64,000 nt of DNA from Colius striatus (Eukaryota; Chordata; Aves; Coliiformes; Coliidae), in the NCBI RefSeq assembly GCF_028858725.1, contig NC_084766.1:24902501-24966500 (forward strand), given 5' to 3'. A model generated the notes under the pieces. It had not been told where the DNA came from. It saw only the letters and a program-made list of their open reading frames with translations, and made no database searches. The position numbers and the translations under genes were made by a program. This document shows positions 11,401 to 20,454 of this stretch, in pieces; within the stretch, counting starts at the first letter, position 1; every line of letters starts with the position of its first letter.

Positions 11401-13524
11401 CTCCAGACTGCTCTCCAAAGGAAGTGCCAGCATTTTGATGTGAGGCTGATGGACAGTGGTCCCCCTCCCGCACCCAGAGAGGGCCACAGAGCCCTTCCCC
11501 TGCTCCCGGAGAGGCTGCCCGTCCCTTACCACTGCCGGTGAGTTCACCACGGCCAGGTTGTAGCCATAGAGCATAGAGGAGCCAAAGGACACCAGGAAGG
11601 TGACTGACAGCAGAGGCAAAGTGAGGTGCTAGGAGAGAGGAGGAGGGATCAGCACAGCCCTGGCCAGCAGAGGCCAAGGTCACACCTGGCACAAGCTACA
11701 TTGGGTCACTGTCCCTTTCCTAGTTGGCCCAGAGCAAAGACTCCAAGACGATGGAGCCCTGTGCACAGCACTGCTTCATGCCATTGCCCAGCACCCAGCC
11801 TGGATGATCCAGCTTTCCCGTGGCTGGTCTCGTGGCTGCAGCATCAGGCTTTATCCTGGCAATGGCCCAGCTTGGGGTGCTTGTCCTGGCTGCTTGTTCC
11901 AGGCCCCCCTGCCCTGGACTGGAAGGGGACAGAGGGCAGAAAGAGGCAACTGGAAAGGGAGACGTGTTCCCTCCCATAGCTGGAGGGTCCCAACTGGCAG
12001 CGCTGCCCCCTGCAAACCTCCCCACACGGTTGAATGCTGCCATTTCCCCGGCAGGTCCCAGCCCTTCCAACATGCCACATGCAGCCACCTCCTAAACCCT
12101 CAGCCCCACCAGCACCCCTGTCACCTGCTCCAGCCGCGGGGTGGCCTTGCTGCAGGGAGCGATGGCTACTGAGGGCACTCTGCAGCCGCCCCCCGCAAAG
12201 CCCGAGGGGGCTGAGACCGACCCAGCCCGGGGTCGGGGTGCCCAGCAGGACTCCAGTGGCTTTCAGGGCACCCCTGGGTGCTGCACCCGCCATCTATCCT
12301 GCAGCAACAAGCATCCCCCGGCCCCACAACGACAGGGCTGTGGTGGGGTGCCGGGTGAGCCCTCCCGCAAGCCCTCACTCCCAGCACGGTAGCCGGATCT
12401 GTAGCACCCAGAAAACCCAATCCCCGCTAATCCCATCAGGAATCCCGAGCCGGGAAAGGGGGGGTGGGGGGGTCAGGATGGCGGCGGGACACACCGTGGG
12501 GCAGACAGGGAGCGGAGATGGGGCAGCTCCCCCAGCCCGTGGAGAGCTCACCCGAGGTGCAGCCCCCCCAGCCCGTGGAGAGCTCACCCGGGACAGCCCC
12601 CCCAGCCCGTGGGGTGCTCACCCGGGACAGCTCCCCCAGCCCGTGAGGTGCTCACCCGGGGACAGCCCCCCCAGCCCGTGGAGAGCTCACCCGGGACAGC
12701 CCCCCCAGCCCGTGGGGTGCTCACCCGGGACAGCTCCCCCAGCCCGTGAGGTGCTCACCCGGGGACAGCCCCCCCAGCCCGTGGAGAGCTCACTCGAGGG
12801 GCAGCTCCCCCAGCCCGTGGGGTGCTCACCCGGGGACAGCCCCCCCAGCCCGTGGAGAGCTCACCCGGGACAGCCCCCCCAGCCCGTGGGGTGCTCACCC
12901 GGGACAGCTCCCCCAGCCCGTGAGGTGCTCACCCGGGGACAGCCCCCCCAGCCCGTGGAGAGCTCACTCGAGGGGCAGCTCCCCCAGCCCGTGGGGTGCT
13001 CACCCGGGGACAGCCCCCCCAGCCCGTGGAGAGCTCACCCGGGACAGCTCCCCCAGCCCGTGAGGTGCTCACCCGGGGACAGCCCCCCCAGCCCGTGGGG
13101 TGCTCACCCGGGACAGCCCCCCCAGCCCGTGGGGTGCTCACCCGGGGACAGCCCCCCCAGCCCGTGGAGAGCTCACTCGAGGGGCAGCTCCCCCAGCCCG
13201 TGGGGTGCTCACCCGGGGACAGCCCCCCCAGCCCGTGAGGTGCTCACCCGGGGACAGCCCCCAAAGCCCGTGGAGAGCTCACTCGAGGGGCAGCCCCCCC
13301 AGCCCGTGGGGTGCTCACCCGGGGCAGCCCCCCCAGCCCGTGGGGTGCTCACCCGGGGCAGCCCCCCCAGCCCGTGGAGAGCTCACCCTGGTGATGTCCC
13401 CGCCTGGCTGTGGGGTCCCTTTCGCGACCGTCGGGGCGAGGCTGCAGCCGGAGCGGGGGGAGAGAGGAGCAAAGCGGGGGCAGGAAGGCAGTTCAGGTTC
13501 GGCGGCCTGGATCGTCTCTCCCAT
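5188..13524 (-). CDS. Class II facilitative hexose transporter (GLUT/SLC2A family), 11 firm exons plus a proposed first exon
   Basis: A twelve-helix major facilitator carrier of the plasma membrane, expected to move hexoses or related solutes down their gradient. Joining the exons at GT-AG sites gives one open frame of 504 codons from helix 1 to the stop, or 550 with the proposed exon 1; human GLUT5 has 501. Family marks seen in order: [10 protein letters not shown] and NSPAV in helix 1, an NDT glycosylation sequon in loop 1, PESPRYLL after helix 6, QLSGIDAIWFYT in helix 7, EKLGRRPL between helices 8 and 9, VGP and TAELF in helix 10, and [11 protein letters not shown] after helix 12. Helix 7 and PETKNKT resemble GLUT9; other parts resemble GLUT5 and GLUT11. 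Exon sizes 125, 111, 102, 76 and 128 bp fit my recollection of the class II gene structure. SLC2A15, a class II member known from fish, is one guess; SLC2A5, SLC2A9 or SLC2A11 relatives are alternatives. Family assignment is firm, orthology is not. Confidence 0.9.
5624..5751 (-). CDS. GLUT exon: helix 10 end and helix 11
   Basis: 128 bp, CGCAG|CCAGTG to TTGGAG|GTACGA. It encodes [20 protein letters not shown] then [20 protein letters not shown] and FLE. The tryptophan of GLUT1 helix 10 (GPIPW) is phenylalanine here, as in GLUT9. The NFT in helix 11 is inside the membrane and unlikely to be glycosylated. Confidence 0.94.
6695..6865. promoter_or_regulatory. Candidate conserved noncoding element in a GLUT intron
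   Basis: An AT-rich island: TCATTGTTTGTGAACAATGAGCCATTAAAATCC contains a TTGTTTGTGAACAA inverted motif (SOX-like ACAAT on both strands), followed by CTAATTAAAGATGTAATTACAGTG with two homeodomain cores. The flanking intron is GC-rich. Possible enhancer, unproven. Confidence 0.4.
6911..7172 (-). mobile_element. CR1 LINE 3' fragment in a GLUT intron
   Basis: AGAATCATAGAATCACAG at the end, then GGTTGGAAGGGACCTCTAGAGATC and CCAGCTTTTGTCC. It lies in the same orientation as the gene, between the exons at 5624-5751 and 7509-7584, and closely resembles the copies at 41-735 and 3543-4216. Confidence 0.92.
7509..7584 (-). CDS. GLUT exon: helix 10, first half
   Basis: 76 bp, CGCAG|ACAGCC to CCAG|GTGGGT. 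It encodes [16 protein letters not shown] then IISGFCVGP, reaching the conserved VGP of helix 10. The split falls after GP, as in GLUT5 (GP|SPIP). Confidence 0.94.
8195..8296 (-). CDS. GLUT exon: GRR loop and helix 9
   Basis: 102 bp in phase 0, GGCAG|TGCCTC to CTGCAG|GTAGGG. It encodes [17 protein letters not shown] with the conserved E..GRR loop, then [17 protein letters not shown] as helix 9. Confidence 0.95.
9398..9508 (-). CDS. GLUT exon: helix 7 end and helix 8
   Basis: 111 bp in phase 0, TGCAG|ATCTGG to GGG|GTGAGT. It encodes [20 protein letters not shown] then [23 protein letters not shown](T/S)IF and the AGIP segment are strongly GLUT9-like. Confidence 0.95.
9629..9816 (-). CDS. GLUT exon: intracellular helical domain and helix 7
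   Basis: 188 bp, CACAG|CCCTGC to GCC|GTAAGC. It encodes the cytosolic domain ([20 protein letters not shown]), the DRSVRWQ segment, and helix 7 with [15 protein letters not shown]. Where GLUT1 has Q279, S281, Q282 and N288 around Q283-LSG, this protein has N, G, V and D, so the sugar site differs from the glucose-type class I carriers. Confidence 0.94.
10151..10283 (-). CDS. GLUT exon: helix 6 and PESPRYLL motif
   Basis: 133 bp, CTCAG|GACAGG to CAAAG|GTGAAG. It encodes [20 protein letters not shown] and [20 protein letters not shown] is a hallmark of sugar porters just after helix 6. Confidence 0.95.
10364..10509 (-). CDS. GLUT exon: helices 4 and 5
   Basis: 146 bp, CCAG|GTATCT to CAAG|GTGAGC. 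It encodes [20 protein letters not shown], the conserved Y(L/V)GE(I/L)APK.LRG loop, and then [20 protein letters not shown] ending in ALPELLGK. Confidence 0.95.
10763..10887 (-). CDS. GLUT exon: helix 3
   Basis: 125 bp between CAG|GAACGG and CTCAG|GTAGGT. It completes [10 protein letters not shown] and encodes [19 protein letters not shown] and [15 protein letters not shown]. The loop has GRN where GLUT1 has GRR and GLUT5 has GRK. Confidence 0.93.
10973..11133 (-). CDS. GLUT exon: first extracellular loop and helix 2
   Basis: 161 bp, phase 0 in, two bases over out (GGC AG|). It encodes [15 protein letters not shown], with the sequon NDT at the place where class II GLUTs carry an N-glycan, then [20 protein letters not shown] and [13 protein letters not shown], which is helix 2 and the start of the loop motif. 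Confidence 0.93.
11530..11628 (-). CDS. GLUT exon: transmembrane helix 1
   Basis: Acceptor CTAG|CAC and donor GTG|GTAAGG bound 33 codons in phase 0. The product runs [19 protein letters not shown] then [14 protein letters not shown], the helix-1 signature of class II GLUTs (FGSSF.YGYN, NSP in GLUT5). Confidence 0.9.
12525..13390. repeat. GC-rich minisatellite, about 24 units of 34-35 bp, with a five-unit higher-order pattern
   Basis: Tandem units share CAGCCCGTG followed by GAGAGCTCAC or GGGTGCTCAC and a C-run. On the minus strand each has CCGGGTGAGC or CTCGAGTGAGC and a run of about seven G. Five main variants occur in the order ABC, ABCDE, ABCDE and then a shuffled part, so blocks of about 173 bp were copied as wholes. 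The array starts at the proposed GLUT exon-1 donor (13386) and lies in the presumed first intron. The end units (near 12550 and 13380) are the most divergent. Confidence 0.95.
13387..13524 (-). CDS. Proposed first coding exon of the GLUT gene
   Basis: An ATG in a good context (A at -3, G at +4) opens 46 codons ([13 protein letters not shown]... to ...GGDITR) ending in CCAGG|GTGAGC, phase 0. The next firm exon at 11628 also starts in phase 0, so direct splicing gives DITR|HLTLPLL, comparable to the GR|LTL junction of GLUT5. The exon lies in a CpG-rich block, as expected for a first exon. The N-terminal 46 residues are low-complexity and match nothing I recognise, so another start remains possible. 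RNA evidence would decide. Confidence 0.35.
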
Positions 13525-13960
13525 TTTCAGATGGGAGAAGGAAGGGAAAACGGGGCAGGGCAGGGTAGGCAGCCTGGCTGCCCCCGGGGCTCATTGGAGG
13601 CGCCTGGGCGGCCGGAGGAGGAGTCCGGAGGCCTTCCCCCCTCTCCGGGGGCAGGCGGCACCTCCGGGCAGCCCAGGGGGGGCACTGGCAGGCCCGGGCA
13701 CGGCGGCGCGGCCTAGATGATGCTCTGACACCGCTGAGAGACCCCCTGCGTGTCCCCTCCGAACGCGGGCGGCCCCGGGCACCGTAAGCCGAGCAGCATG
13801 CCCGTGTCACAGCACCCGACACCGCCATCACCGGCCCCGCCCGGCTCCTCTGCGGTACCCCACGCGGCCGTGGCTCGGGGCGGCTGCCTTCCCCGGGCAC
13901 GGAGGGGCACAGCCCTCGGCCCCAGCGAGGAGAGACTTGGCTCATGGCAGCTCAGAGGAA
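13390..13960 (-). promoter_or_regulatory. CpG-rich block, likely promoter and first-exon region of the GLUT gene
   Basis: CpG dinucleotides are dense here (TCGCGACCGTCGGGGCGAGG near 13420, and repeated GCCCCGGGC and CGCGGCC strings to about 13900) and become sparse on the upstream side. The proposed ATG at 13524 lies inside. I see no convincing TATA box, which fits a CpG-island promoter. Initiation from here is inferred. Confidence 0.5.
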
Positions 13961-14075
13961 TCCAATTTTGCTGCGGCCAGGAGCTGCCTCCCCTGCTGCT
14001 AATGAAGTGCCTTTAATTAGCAGCCTAATAGCAAGCTCTTAATTTGCCGAACAGCCAGTTGAAAAGATGGGGACC
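13950..14075. promoter_or_regulatory. Candidate homeodomain-motif element upstream of the GLUT promoter
   Basis: Right at the edge of the CpG block, TAATGAAGTGCCTTTAATTAGCAGCCTAATAGCAAGC and CTTAATTTGCC place four TAAT/ATTA cores within about 50 bp. This density stands out in a GC-rich region and suggests a conserved enhancer. Confidence 0.4.
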
Positions 14076-16039
14076 CCACTAAGCCAAGGCTGGCAACAGC
14101 TTCAAGGGCTTAAAAGGGACAGGCCCTGACTGGCTGGGCCCACCTCAGCAAAGGCCCAGGGGGATGAGGCAGAAGAGCAGGTTTGGGAGAGCCCCGTGGG
14201 CACTGGCACCTCTGGGCTGGCTCTGCGCAACCCCAGCTGGGCTGTCTCGGGTGAGGGAGCACCCGGGCAGCCTCATCCTCCCGCTCAGGATGCTCCAGCT
14301 CCTGTCTTCTCCCTCCACATGAGCCTCCAGCTCACCCCAAAAGCACTGTGCCCTCTCCCCAGCCCACGAGCCCTTTGCCAGCCTGCTGGCGCTCAGGTTT
14401 TTTGCCAGGGCAGGAACCTGCTCAGGAGCTCCTGTGTCTTGCTCAGACTCAGTTTCTCCATGTCTCGAGCAGGGCATCAGCTTTTCTTTCATGCAGGTGA
14501 GCTTGGTGGCTGCAGAGACCTCAGTGGTGGGGAGACCTGAAGGGAGCCCCAGTCCTTTGGGGGATGGTCCTGTTTCATTCCTAGAGCAAGATGAAGATGC
14601 ATGTCTCAGATACACCAGTGGGTGAGATGACTTGTCAGGAGGACAGGCAGCCTGAGGGTACCAGCCATGTTCAAAGAACTTCCAGGCAGCCCTAAACACG
14701 CCAGGACTCACCCCAAGCCCTGTGCTAAGACAGGGCAAAGCAGGAAACCCAGGATAAGATGATAAGCCAAGTCATGCTGTGTCCCACTGCCATACTTTCA
14801 CTCTGGTCATCCAGGTACATGGCTCATGGTAACCAGCACCTGGAGGGTTAAATGTGCCCAGTCCAGTGGTTTCTGCCACAGAGAGAGGAGGAAACAGCAG
14901 CAGCCACTTCCATCCCATCTTGAGCTATCCCACCCATCTAGAAACACTCCCGGCACTTCCCAGCCTCCCTGACTGAAGCCCTTGCCTGTGCCCAAGCCCA
15001 GTGCTCCTCCTGCAGCCACAGCCTGGTGCCAGTGACTGTGCAGGGACATCCTCAGGGCACTGCTCTGAGTCAGGGGGATTGCCACTGCCCCAGCTGAAGG
15101 AGTGAATCTGGCTCACTGTCACCAGCAGCAGCTGGGATAAGGGAGCAGAGGTTTAGCAGCAGATGTACAGGTGAGAAGCATGTGCTGTGGGAGGAAGGGG
15201 GAGGAGGAGGAAAGCCTAGAGTGCCAATTAAAGGTCACCAGGGAGTTGAGCTAATTGGAAACTCTCCTGTGACCTGGCCCAGTGACAGTGGCACATGGTA
15301 AGACCATTAAGAAGCATTTGCTGCTCTCTGCTGCCAGGGAGCTCAGCTCCACAGTCCACAAGTGTCCCTCCATGCAAGGACTCCCTGGCTAAAACCACTC
15401 CTCTGGGCTGTGGAAGTCGTTATGAGTCCACAAACCACCTTCATCCCCTCCCACTGTCATTCCTGTCCTCTGGCCCCACTCCCCAGACAGCTGGGGCTGT
15501 CCCCATCTTGATGGCCACACACCTCAACTGGAGGCATCATTGCACACATAGTGCACACAAAGAAACCCAGGAGAACTGAGAGAAACAGTGCAAGAAGAGC
15601 GAGTCCCAGCACTAATCCTGCACAGAGTGATGGCATCTGTCAAGGCCATGAATATAGAGATGCTGTTGGGATCCCGTGCTCTCCTAAGGGCTTCCCCTGA
15701 GCTGACAGCCTGGAGCTGTGCAGGATCCCAGCAAAGCTGAGTTGCCCATGTTGTGGGCAGAAGTGGATTTATCCTGCCCCAAGGAGCTTGTGTGGAGGGG
15801 AAGGACAGGTCCAGCCCCACTGCAATGACAGAGAACTTGATGTCTCCTGCCATCCTGCACAGCTCCCTGGGGCCAGGCACTGGCAGCCAAATGCCAGCCA
15901 TGAGAGACCCCACACCAAGGACATAAAATACATAAAAAATGGTATGAGGATTTCTGCAGGACTGGAAAATGCAGCAGTGGGGATAACCCACTGGGAGAGC
16001 TCATCCCCTTCCAAGATGAGATGGAAATCCCTTACAGAA

Positions 16040-16392
16040 GACATGGTCTTCACCTGGTGGTGTTAATCGACAGCAGCTGAACATGAGCCAGCAATGTGCC
16101 CAGGTGGCCAAGGAGGCCAATGGCATCCTGGCTTGTGTCAGCAATAGTGTGGCCAGCAGGGCCAGGGAAGTGATTGTCCCCTGTACTTGGTGCTGGTGAG
16201 GTCATACATCAAATACCGGGTTCTCTGGAGTGTGTCCTGAGATGGGCAATGAGCCTAGGGAAGGGTCTACAGAACAAGTCTGATGGGGAGTGGCTGAGGG
16301 AGCTTCAGTTTAGTCTGGAGAAGGCTGAGGGGAGACACAATCACTCTCTACAACTACCTGACAGGATGTTGTAGTGAGGTGGGAGTCAATTT
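16040..16392 (+). mobile_element. CR1 LINE fragment, internally deleted
   Basis: Begins with TTAATCGACAGCAGCTGAACATGAGCC (CR1 ORF2), continues through GCCAGGGAAGTGATTGTCCCC and ends at AACTACCTGACAGGATGTTGTAGTGAGGTGGGAGTC. The 3' UTR is missing and ORF2 is broken. Confidence 0.85.
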
Positions 16393-18839
16393 CTTCTGCA
16401 GGCACAGTGGGCAGAGCCACTCGCTGCCACCTCCACAGCTGGGGAGGTGGGAGCAGCTGCCAGCAGCCCTGTCAGAGGTGACACTGCAGAAATGGAGAGG
16501 GCCCAGCAGCCTCCCCACCCCCTTGGGGAGCAGGTCTCCTTGATCAGCCTTTGTAAATGCCAGCGAGGTGCTTTGGACAAGGGACAGGCAGTTTTGGACG
16601 CGTCAGCTGCGTGATGTTAAGTGGGGGCTTGAGCTTCTGCAGACCACAGCAGCCTCCAGAAGGAGCTCAGTGGCATCCCTAGTGAAAGCACTGCTCAGGT
16701 TGCTCTCTCTGCCTCCTTGGACTGGAAAGCCCACCTGACTCCTCTCTCCAGCTGCAGGAAGGATATTTACCTGTACAGGTGAGACCTTTTCAAGCCCAGC
16801 TTTTCTTTGGTTGTATTCCTTACCCAACTTCAGCAGACCCCGGCAGTTCAGCCTCACTGCTCAGCAACCTCCCTGCTGGTTTGGAGATTTCTAGCTGCTC
16901 CTATCAACCAGGTACATGTCAGCAAAGCATTTCAGAGACAAAGCTCAGGATGGGAAGGTTACACAGATGGGAAACAAAAGAGTATCCTTAGGGATACAAC
17001 GAATGGGTGCCTGAGCTCTATTCGGGCTGCCGGGAGCTTGTGAGTGGGACATCACATCCATGTCCATCAGATATCCTCAGCCATACTCAGAAGGATCAGC
17101 CAGCAAAGGGGGCAGGCTGCAACCTTAGATGGCTGCAGCCGGTTACATTAGGTTAGCAAGGGACAGTTAGCACAAGCAGGATCTTACTTTCCTCTGCTTA
17201 TCTTCTCCTCCAGCAGCAAAGGTCTTTCCTCCTGGAACAGTACCTTGGGCAGGGGGTGCCTTGGCTGTGAAGTGACTTATGCACTTGGAGAAAGAAATCT
17301 TCCGCAGGCACAGCTCTGCAGGCAGGGCACGAGGCTCTCCAGCCTTGGAGAGGCATCTTATTCCCGCCAAATGCTGAATCATTTCCACACCCTCCTGGGT
17401 ACTAATAGGTCTGCCACTGCACAGGGCCACACACAGCCCTTGAACAAAGAGGACCAGGACCCCGGTGTCCCAGGGGCTGTCAGACCAGTGGCACAGCTTG
17501 CCCACATAAATCAATGGCAGCACTGGAGTGTGTCTGCTCAGAACACGAGTTTCCCTGGCCAAGCTGCCCTCCCCTGGTGAGCACTGCCCATCCTGACCCT
17601 CTTCAAACCCACCCAGCCACCACCCAACTGCTGAATTCAAAGGAAGCATTCTTATCTTTAAGAATTACATTAATTGTAGCCTAGTAGGCATGAACTGGCC
17701 AATTTCCTCTTTCCAAAAAACTGCCCTACTATAGTCTGGAAAGTGTGTATATAATATAACAGCCCCACCAAGATTTCATTTTAAAGCTGTAGGTTGATCA
17801 AATGCTGTTAATTTGAAGCTATGGTAAACATTACTTTCCTCCTTCATTTGAAGTGGAAATAAGGCACACATTTTTAAACAGAAAGGGTAATTAACCACTG
17901 AATCTATTTAAGATAAGCTGTCTGGTGTTCATTCTTTTCCAGTGGAAATTTACAATTGAGATTGCTTTTCTTTCTCTGAGACTCTCTTTAGTATTTTGAT
18001 TTTTCAGACTTGATGCCAGCATTCCTGGGAGAAGTTTTCCATCCCATGCCCTGCAGCACAGCACTGACCCCATCCTAGCAATCTGGAATAAATACTCTGA
18101 TCCTGGTCTTTAAACATCAAGGAGAAGGAGGGGAAGGACTATCTAAGGAACAGCTACAAAGAACCCACAAGGGGAACCTTGCAGAACACGGACTGGGCAG
18201 TACGTGTGTCGTTTGGATACACACGGAGTGCTGGAACTGTGAGGATGGAAGGTAAGGGGTCTCATCTGTGCGTGCTGCAGTCACATGTTGTTTAAGCCAA
18301 GCTGCATCCCGTGTTACAGACCCATCCCAAAAGATGGATGAAGCCTCTCGCTGCAATTCCTCTTCCAAATCTATTACCGGATGGGAGGAAAGAGCAGGGA
18401 GACAACACAAAGGTTGAAGCAGTGTAAATAGATACATACATAGAATTCCCAAACCCTTGCCAGAACAAAGCACAGGGCTGCTGGGAACCCTGTCAGAGGT
18501 AGAGACAGGGATTGGAAGAGATGGGAATCCTGCTGCCAGGGCTGGGGGAAAGCAGGAGCCTTCGCAATCTCCAGTCCCCCGCTGGGTCCCAAGAATGGAG
18601 CCAGCATGGAGAGAGGCGCGGGGTGAGCACGGGGTTGGTTTGTTTTCTGACCACCCCAGGAGTCAGGATCTTAAAAACTGCGGTGGCCTTTGTTTTAAAA
18701 GGGGCTGTTAAGTTCAAAAGGGAAGGATCCAAGGCTGCTATCCGAGAGGCAGGCGTTTTTAAGGAAAAGGTATTCTGAGGGCAAGAGTGCTTGTGTTGGA
18801 ATCTGGGCGAGCTGTGAGCGTGACAGCATCCCCAGCCAT

Positions 18840-18930
18840 GGAGCTGCGTGGTGGTGCTGAGATATGTCAATTACTCACTCATTATTGAACAGCAGGATTC
18901 TGATTAGCTTATAAAACAAATTTGTGCTTC
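18840..18930. promoter_or_regulatory. Short candidate regulatory block in the BTRC-GLUT interval
   Basis: ATATGTCAATTACTCACTCATTATTGAACAGC followed by TTCTGATTAGCTTATAAAAC. Several homeodomain cores in 70 bp of otherwise plain intergenic DNA. Weak case. Confidence 0.28.
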
Positions 18931-20454
18931 TCCTACCAGGATCTTGCAATAGTACCCAGAAAAACACAAAGTCTTTATAGCTTCTCCCCCCTTCCCCACT
19001 TTTTTAATGGGCAGGATGGCTCCAGCTCTTCTGTGGAAGTCGCATCCATCCTCTGGCTTACAGAGCAGACTCGTTTGTCCCAGCCAGAGGCCACCAGCTA
19101 TGAATGGAGAGTTTGTTAATTAAAAAGTATGCTGTGGTTTTAGGAATAAGTGGTTTTGGGTTTTTTTTCTGACTGCCAGAACAACCTTTTATGTTGTATT
19201 CATCAATGAGCAGCAGCTCTGAGGTGGGACCAGCTACCGCAGACCCCACATGCCCTGTGAAGCTGCATCTGCCCAGGCCTCAGGGCAAAGCTGTCCATCT
19301 TATGGCCAACACTTCAGGTGCTCACACTGCAAACGTCCTGCAGAGTGCACGTGTAGAAGTGTGACTCACACACACGGGGCTCGGGCAAACCACAGGCTTG
19401 ATATTCTGACGGTGTCCTTCATCCCAAAAGGAAAACAGGAAAGATTCACAGCTTCATCTTTGTATTTGTATTTAAGTTATTTTCTGAACAGTTAAAAAAA
19501 AAAACAAACCCAAAACAAAACAAACCACACTGTTACCATGATCCTAGCTCAAGTGAACATTAGTACATTAACTACACGTCACCGTAACATAATCACAAAA
19601 TTCAAAGCACTCATTACTTAAGAATCCAGATAACAAATATAGCAGAGTAACAAAAAGAAAACTCTGGAGAAACCATGTCCTTTCTCACCTCCTCCTCCTC
19701 CACAGCCACCTCAGCCTGAGCAGGCAGGGCTGATGCAGCACAGGCTGGCCTGGCTGGCTCGCAGCTCTCCTAAACCTGGGGATGGAAAGGGACTGGGAGA
19801 CATGGGATCCCTTATAGTTGCTGAGGTCCACGTTGTTTTTCTGCCATGCTAAAACCGTGGCAGGGCCAAGCCCCACGATGCCCCACATGTGATAAAGGCA
19901 AAGCAGCTGAAAGCAAAATTTTAGGCTCAAAACCAGCTCCAGATTTTCACACTGAATTGCCTCCAAATTGTTTTTGTAAAGGCCACTGCAAATAGCCCGG
20001 GACAGGCCGGCCTCCCTCCTGCACCTGGAGCTTTGCTCAGGCATAAACCAGTCCTTGAGTGCCAGCAGATTCAAACACTGCCTGTAAAGGCAATGAATTG
20101 TTATTCATTATACAGGTACAGGCAGAGCTGTATCTGTCTGGTGGAGACTGGTATCTCATGTTGCTTTTCTGGTCACAGCTGTACTTTGCCCGAGCAGAAA
20201 TCAGGATTCTTTTTTAGGGTGATAGGCTATTAAAGAACCTCTTTGGGAGCTGGCGACAAAATCTGAAGGGCTTGTGGTACATCTGTGTACGTGAACATCC
20301 CTCTGATTTTGAGAGTATCAGCAAAACATCACCAAGGATTAACCAGTGTTGCCATCTCCCACGGGACAGCCACTGGACAACAGATGTGGAAGCCCAGCGG
20401 TCTTCGGGAACAAGCACAAAGTCACAGGAAGTTTTCTGACAAGACAAGGGACAA

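Larger units (their letters stand above)
14076..20454. other. Intergenic interval between BTRC and GLUT
   Basis: Holds one CR1 fragment (16040-16392), a candidate regulatory block near 18840, and an A-rich run at 19492-19535. Two minus-strand ORFs of 155-160 codons (15524-15991, 17167-17649) lack recognisable domains and look like chance. Base composition shifts from GC-rich to AT-richer around 17.6 kb. I see no POLL or other gene exon. Confidence 0.5.

Noticed and set aside
12125-12160. Possible short GLUT exon ending PRLEQ before GTGACA
   Set aside because: The 3' end phase fits the next exon, but no start codon or acceptor in matching phase is visible and the best acceptor-like AG leaves a 25-bp exon out of frame with the proposed exon 1.
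12034-13716. 560-codon plus-strand ORF full of [10 protein letters not shown]-like repeats
   Set aside because: It is the translation of the minisatellite and CpG-rich flank; a GC-rich tandem repeat rarely contains stops. No start context, domain or gene structure supports it.
15524-15991. 155-codon minus-strand ORF with hydrophobic stretches
   Set aside because: No family match, no supporting exon structure nearby; likely chance in GC-rich DNA next to a CR1 fragment.
17167-17649. 160-codon minus-strand ORF
   Set aside because: No recognisable motif, ordinary composition for chance ORFs; no splice or promoter context.
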